NCBI GenBank assembly: GCA_944389135.1
Contig: CALXLG010000022.1
Location: 1-36,307 of the forward strand
DNA: 36,307 nt
Reading direction: 5' to 3'
Origin: an uncultured Alphaproteobacteria bacterium
GTDB lineage: Bacteria; Pseudomonadota; Alphaproteobacteria; Rs-D84
Below, piece after piece: positions 32,636 through 36,307 of this stretch. Each line of letters begins with the position of its first letter. Position 1 is the stretch's first letter. The translations under genes were made by a program, and so were the position numbers. Under the pieces are notes generated by a model. The model saw only the letters and a program-made list of their open reading frames with translations, made no database searches and had not been told where the DNA came from.

Positions 32636-32959
32636 ATGGCAAAAGAATTTTCCGAATATGTAAAAGAAGCCGTTTGGAACAGGGCTAGAATTGTTCCAGG
32701 ATACAACCCCTCCGAATGGAGACAAGATATTGCTGGAGCTTGGATAAAAAAATCCGAGTATGGCAATCGCGATTCTCGATGGGGATGGGAAATCGATCAT
32801 GTAAAACCAGAATCATTATTCGGTAGCGATAACCTGGATAATTTACAGCCGCTTCAATGGGAAAATAATGTATCAAAAGGTGATGATTTTCCAATGTGGT
32901 GGACGGCAGTATCTTCAGTTGGTGATACGTATGTAAAATCTAGACACCGTATTGGCTAG
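32636..32959 (+). CDS. HNH endonuclease
   Basis: The 107-residue protein contains WEIDHVKPESLFGSDNLDNL and then QPLQWENNVSKGD (about 50-84), the HNH motif with the DH pair, the N in NLQPL and the N-K end of the beta-beta-alpha fold. The N-terminal helix (EFSEYVKEAVWNRARIV) is typical of this small family. AAGGAAAGG precedes the ATG by a few bases. It could be a defence nuclease, a homing-type enzyme or part of phage packaging; island position favours defence. Confidence 0.85.
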   Translation: MAKEFSEYVKEAVWNRARIVPGYNPSEWRQDIAGAWIKKSEYGNRDSRWGWEIDHVKPESLFGSDNLDNLQPLQWENNVSKGDDFPMWWTAVSSVGDTYVKSRHRIG

Positions 32960-32972
32960 ATTTTAACTTGAA

Positions 32973-33009
32973 AAGATCCGGCCGTTTTGGTCGGGTCTTT
33001 CGTTGTTTG
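32973..33009 (+). terminator. Terminator after the HNH gene
   Basis: AAGATCCGGCC (32973-32983) and GGTCGGGTCTT (32989-32999) pair with two G-T wobbles around a 5-base loop, then TCGTTGTTTG. It separates the HNH gene from the next frame. Confidence 0.6.
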
Positions 33010-33020
33010 CGGAGATAAAT

Positions 33021-33824
33021 ATGACAGAATTTGTACACAAAGGTGGCCGGTTTATTGTTCAGGACGACACCAAAAAAGGCACAGAGGCGACTTATTTGGC
33101 ATTGTTCGCATGTCATAAAATTGGTGAAAAATGGATGCAGGATAATGGTATTACAACTAAGAAATCTTGTGAGTGTCCAGATTTTTTATTTGAAGTACCT
33201 GACCGGCCAACAATTGGATTAGAAATAGTCAATTTTATTTACAAAAGTGATAAAAATATAGCAACAATGCGGTTGGAAAGAGTCGCCAAAAAGGTTGTTG
33301 GGTACTTTAAACAAAAAGGGCTACCATTATCGCTATTGATAGATGTTTATGATCCAAGAGAATGGAGCTTAAATTGGGCGGAACATATTGATGCTCATAA
33401 TAACCCTGGTTTCGATCATTTAAATGCATCTGATGAAGAACTTAAAGATGCTTTTATATCTGCGCTGGAATCAGAAGGAATTAAACAATGGGGGATAACA
33501 AAGAGATGGGTGGATGTAGCTGGTCAAACTTTCATTGTTAACGGTAGTTTGATGCATGAACCGCATACTTCGTGTCATGTTAATAATATGGGTAGGTGTG
33601 TTGAAGATCCTTTTGATGAAATTCAAGAACTGATAAATACTAAAAACAAGAAGTTTGAATCTTATAAAAAGAACTGTGACGAGTGTGATTTATTGGTTGT
33701 TGTTGAGAATGGTTTTGTGCATTTTTCTGACAAACTACAAAAGCATAAATTTAAATCTGTATTTAGAAATGTATACTTGATGGATTTGTCGTTTGGTTGC
33801 AAGGTTACTAAATTAAAAATTTAA
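33021..33824 (+). CDS. Unknown protein, possible PD-(D/E)xK-like fold
   Basis: The 267-residue protein has CECPDFLFEVPDRPTIGLEIVNF (about 50-72), where the PDF and LEI segments could be the core of a PD-(D/E)xK nuclease fold. The expected lysine after E68-x is replaced by V70. The helix RLERVAKKVVGYF follows. Near the C-terminus EIQELINTKNKKFESYKKNC then CDLLVVVENG fits a pattern seen in such folds. Start ATG 33021 has GGAG seven bases upstream. It may be an inactive or variant nuclease; I do not assign a role. Confidence 0.6.
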   Translation: MTEFVHKGGRFIVQDDTKKGTEATYLALFACHKIGEKWMQDNGITTKKSCECPDFLFEVPDRPTIGLEIVNFIYKSDKNIATMRLERVAKKVVGYFKQKGLPLSLLIDVYDPREWSLNWAEHIDAHNNPGFDHLNASDEELKDAFISALESEGIKQWGITKRWVDVAGQTFIVNGSLMHEPHTSCHVNNMGRCVEDPFDEIQELINTKNKKFESYKKNCDECDLLVVVENGFVHFSDKLQKHKFKSVFRNVYLMDLSFGCKVTKLKI

Positions 33825-33837
33825 AACAAAAATAAAT

Positions 33838-33870
33838 AAAACGTGGTCTCAAGACCGCGTTTTTATTTTT
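33838..33870. terminator. Bidirectional terminator between convergent genes
   Basis: AAAACGTGGTC (33838-33848) and GACCGCGTTTT (33853-33863) form an 11-bp stem around TCAA. T runs follow on the + strand and the minus strand. It serves the 33021 gene and the reverse restriction genes. Confidence 0.8.
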
Positions 33871-33973
33871 AATTATCAACCTTTTGCATATAAAGCAGGT
33901 CACAGCAGCAATGGTTGTGGCAACTGATTCTGTACAAGAAATTATGTCTGTTACAATCACTGTTAATGATAAA

Positions 33974-34615
33974 TTACTCGCTTTCTGCCGCTTTTTTCTC
34001 CAATTCTAAAGCATCCCAGTCATTATAAAAACGATTGTTAAAGCAAGAATAGTCGTACTGCTTACCTTTGTTTAATACAACACCGTCTTCTCGTATGGTT
34101 AAGGTTGTTTTTTGATTGTCTGTAATCTGATACGTATCCAAATTTATATTATCAAACTTCTCAACATCCTTCGTATTTAAAATATAAAAATGGGCTTTTT
34201 TTTCTTCTTTGTTATCAAATACTGCTATCCATACATAAAAAACTTCTTTACCCATGTTGTACCGAATTTTTGGATGAAAACTAAAATGCCTTTGATCCTT
34301 CTTTTTAGAAATCGCGATTCCTTCTGATGTTTTGACTTGTAAATATCTCGATATGACTTCTAGTTCGGTTTCTTTGCAAAATTGGCACAAATTTGTAACA
34401 CATTTTTGTGTTTTATTTTTATATTTGGTATTACGTATATATTGATCCGAATATTTTTTGCACTTAGGACACCAATACTTTGTAATTGTAAAATCTATAC
34501 CCTCATCAATATACGCCCTATGAACCTGCCAGCCAAGTTCGTGTAATACCATGGACAAACGCATTTCACCATATAAACCTATCACTAGCTTCTTTTTATC
34601 TATAATTTCACTCAT
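33974..34615 (-). CDS. Probable restriction endonuclease, PD-(D/E)xK fold with four-cysteine insert
   Basis: The 213-residue protein has IGLYGEMRLSMVLHELGWQV (Glu17), DEGID (Asp41) and YLQVKTSEG (Gln93, Lys95), the order E..D..QxK of restriction enzymes. Between Asp41 and Gln93 lies an insert with CPKC (49-52) and CQFC (77-80), a likely zinc ribbon. It overlaps the end of the methyltransferase gene by 8 bases, so the two are co-transcribed with the methyltransferase first. Together they form a probable type II R-M system. The recognition site is unknown. Confidence 0.8.
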   Translation of the reverse strand: MSEIIDKKKLVIGLYGEMRLSMVLHELGWQVHRAYIDEGIDFTITKYWCPKCKKYSDQYIRNTKYKNKTQKCVTNLCQFCKETELEVISRYLQVKTSEGIAISKKKDQRHFSFHPKIRYNMGKEVFYVWIAVFDNKEEKKAHFYILNTKDVEKFDNINLDTYQITDNQKTTLTIREDGVVLNKGKQYDYSCFNNRFYNDWDALELEKKAAESE

Positions 34616-35819
34616 CGTCTAACTCCGATATTTTTATCTTGGCACCCAAATTGTTGTTTAAATTTTTTATGATACTTTTTCTGAACATTTCTTTGTTTAA
34701 TTCAATTCCCACGCCAACACGACCATTTTGGTGTGCGGCTATAACACTTGTCATACTTCCCCCAAATGGATCTAATACAATTTCATTTGGGTATGAAAAG
34801 AACTTTATTGCGAGCTCTGGTATGTCTATAGGGAAGGGAGCTGTGTGACCCAATGTGTTTTCTCCCTTGGAATTTATTTTTATAACAGGTGATATTTTGA
34901 CAACATCTCGTCTGTACTTTTTGATAAATTCAGAATCTATTGCAAATGCTTCACCCTGTCTGCTTTGAGTGATCAAAGTTTTAAGAGAAAAACGTTTTCC
35001 TCTATTTGCCGCACTGCGTTGGAAACAATCTGGGTTTTTGCATTCCCAGCTTTTTAACCCAATTTCAGTGAATGCGTTACCATTGACCTGTAAACAACCG
35101 CATACAGGGCATGGGAATCTGGTATAATCTAATCTGTGTTTATGAAAGATCAATATATGTTCATAACAATTCATAGGGTATTGATAAAATGGGTAAGGTT
35201 TGTCCCCATTTTTTTGTCTTTCGCTTTGAACTTCACCTTTGTCCCAGATAAAGTCATCGACAAAAGTGAACCCTTCTTCCTCAAAAATTTTGATAAAATA
35301 CGCACCAAGAGGAATTCGTCTCTTACCCCAGACGGATTTTACAACAAGGTTGTCGTTGTCAAAGATATCACCGACGTTCCAAACGAAAACTCTGTGATTG
35401 TCCAAAACCCTATAAGCCTCACGAATAATTCGTCTCATATCTTCCAAATAGTCATTCAAGTTTTTCCAATGTGAATATTCACGCGCATTGTAATAAGGAG
35501 GGGAAGTAACCATCAAATGAACCGATTCTGATTTCAATTTTTTCAGAACAGATAGACAGTCACCCCAGATCACTTTTACACCGTCATCTTTCTTATGTAA
35601 AAAATTATTTGTTTTTGCATTAGATTTGGTCTTAGATTGATAACATTCTTTAACAAATTTAATATATTCTTCAATCCAAGAACTAACCACATTGGTCGTG
35701 TCACTTTCTGTTTTTAGATAATCTATGCGAGAATATAATGTTTTCAATTGATTATCTGTAAATAGTTCATGCAGATATTTCTCGCTTTTTTCCAAGATTA
35801 CATCAATATACGGTTTCAT
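34608..35819 (-). CDS. DNA methyltransferase, beta class, likely N4-cytosine type
   Basis: The 403-residue protein has catalytic motif IV TSPPYY at 105-110 and the AdoMet-binding motif DPFGG at 350-354, so motif IV comes before motif I, the beta-class order. SPPY rather than DPPY is more usual for N4-cytosine enzymes, but adenine enzymes exist with SPPY. A cysteine-rich segment at about 236-268 (CPVCGCLQ and CKNPDC) may bind zinc in the target-recognition region. An AAAGGA site lies directly before ATG 35819. It protects host DNA from its partner nuclease. Confidence 0.88.
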   Translation of the reverse strand: MKPYIDVILEKSEKYLHELFTDNQLKTLYSRIDYLKTESDTTNVVSSWIEEYIKFVKECYQSKTKSNAKTNNFLHKKDDGVKVIWGDCLSVLKKLKSESVHLMVTSPPYYNAREYSHWKNLNDYLEDMRRIIREAYRVLDNHRVFVWNVGDIFDNDNLVVKSVWGKRRIPLGAYFIKIFEEEGFTFVDDFIWDKGEVQSERQKNGDKPYPFYQYPMNCYEHILIFHKHRLDYTRFPCPVCGCLQVNGNAFTEIGLKSWECKNPDCFQRSAANRGKRFSLKTLITQSRQGEAFAIDSEFIKKYRRDVVKISPVIKINSKGENTLGHTAPFPIDIPELAIKFFSYPNEIVLDPFGGSMTSVIAAHQNGRVGVGIELNKEMFRKSIIKNLNNNLGAKIKISELDDE

Positions 35820-35979
35820 AAAATCCTTTCCTTGCGACGATTGTAGAAGAAAAACACAATAAAAATCAAGGTGTTTTATAAATTTTTATTAGAATTGTTT
35901 TTCCACATAGCAACCATTTGCATCAACTTGCGCTGGATCCGGCTGAGTAACCAGGCTTGTTGGCAAAAATATAAAAATA

Positions 35980-36013
35980 ATAAAAACACCGCCTTTTGTG
36001 GCGGTGCTTTTTT
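35980..36013 (-). terminator. Terminator of the HigA-like gene
   Basis: CACCGCC (35987-35993) and GGCGGTG (36000-36006) form a 7-bp stem with a 6-base loop. A T-rich run follows on the minus strand just after the HigA-like stop, and a T run on the + strand as well. Confidence 0.75.
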
Positions 36014-36025
36014 CAAACATATTGC

Positions 36026-36307
36026 TTACATAGCTGTTACTATGTTCGCTTTTTTATTGTCGTTAGATGCTTTTGGAGTAAAACTGACTTTTAAACCTAA
36101 TGCATCTATTGTTTTAAATACTGTTTCTACATTAGGACGACGTGCCCCAGAGAAACTTTTATATAAAGATTCGCGACCTACACCTATCTCTTTTGATATT
36201 TTATTTATGCTACGTGCTTTGGCAACATCACCAAGAGCTATTAAGAAAAATTCAATATCATTTTCTTCCCACGCAGCTTCAAGATAGTTAGCGATATCTT
36301 CTTCTGT
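36026..36307 (-). CDS. HigA-like addiction-module antitoxin, C-terminal part (5' end outside window)
   Basis: The minus-strand frame is open from the right edge to the stop at 36026-36028, giving 93 residues. It matches the antidote family of probable addiction modules: EDIANYLEAAWEEN, FLIALGDVAKARSINKISKE, VGRESLYKSFSGARRPN and FKTIDALGLKVSFTP. The helix-turn-helix spans about residues 25-65. The partner toxin, usually a RelE/HigB-type protein, would lie outside the window. It is on the mobile island with the restriction genes, where such modules favour maintenance. Confidence 0.85.
   Translation of the reverse strand, partial: TEEDIANYLEAAWEENDIEFFLIALGDVAKARSINKISKEIGVGRESLYKSFSGARRPNVETVFKTIDALGLKVSFTPKASNDNKKANIVTAM

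Noticed and set aside
35871-36287. Open frame on the + strand at the right edge
   Set aside because: It is antisense to the HigA-like gene, whose protein pattern is clear, and it crosses the terminator.
1-36307. CRISPR array
   Set aside because: The only tandem direct repeats (1-300) are contiguous without spacers and coding; no cas gene is present.

Overview
The window reads as a low-GC, AT-rich Gram-negative chromosome. It carries a lipoprotein outer spanin, an MsbA-type exporter and dTDP-sugar glycan genes. The head/tail gene mix recalls alphaproteobacterial prophages such as Wolbachia phage WO, so a small-genome, host-associated alphaproteobacterium is my best guess; the taxonomic call is weak. 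There are three blocks.

(1) Positions 1 to about 18,350 hold the late half of a contractile-tail prophage on the + strand. A truncated repeat protein and a terminator come first. A lambda-like portal and an S49 protease with an internal scaffold start follow, then a decoration protein, a Mu gpT-like capsid protein and connector genes. The P2-like tail comes next: V, W, J, I, three fibre genes, sheath, tube, E/E' with a -1 frameshift, tape measure, U, X, D. A lysis cassette closes it: two small membrane proteins, a muralytic protein and an overlapping spanin pair. One reverse-strand cargo gene with its own promoter sits between tape measure and U. A decayed abortive-infection-like gene lies at the end.

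(2) Positions 18,347 to about 30,750 hold a surface-glycan locus. An MsbA/PglK-like ABC exporter is divergent from an eight-gene + strand operon. FdtA, FdtC and FdtB homologues make a dTDP-3-acetamido-3,6-dideoxyhexose. The rest are a GT2-led double glycosyltransferase, a deacetylase-like/TagF-like fusion, a TagD-like cytidylyltransferase, a GNAT/fucosyltransferase fusion and a terminal GT2. The exporter could flip the lipid-linked product. A reverse-strand tail-fibre-like gene sits alone at the end.

(3) From about 31,350 to the right edge is a second mobile island. Its boundary is a 46-nt 3' half of tRNA-Asn with the tRNA's terminator, a typical attachment-site scar. The island holds a winged-helix-like protein behind a near-consensus promoter, an HNH nuclease, a possible PD-(D/E)xK-fold protein, a restriction-modification pair with cysteine clusters, and the end of a HigA-like antitoxin gene.

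The most notable points are the tandem 23-residue repeats, the nine-hexad spike in gpV, the E/E' frameshift, the reverse-strand cargo gene, two unusual glycan-enzyme fusions and the tRNA-Asn attachment scar beside a defence island.
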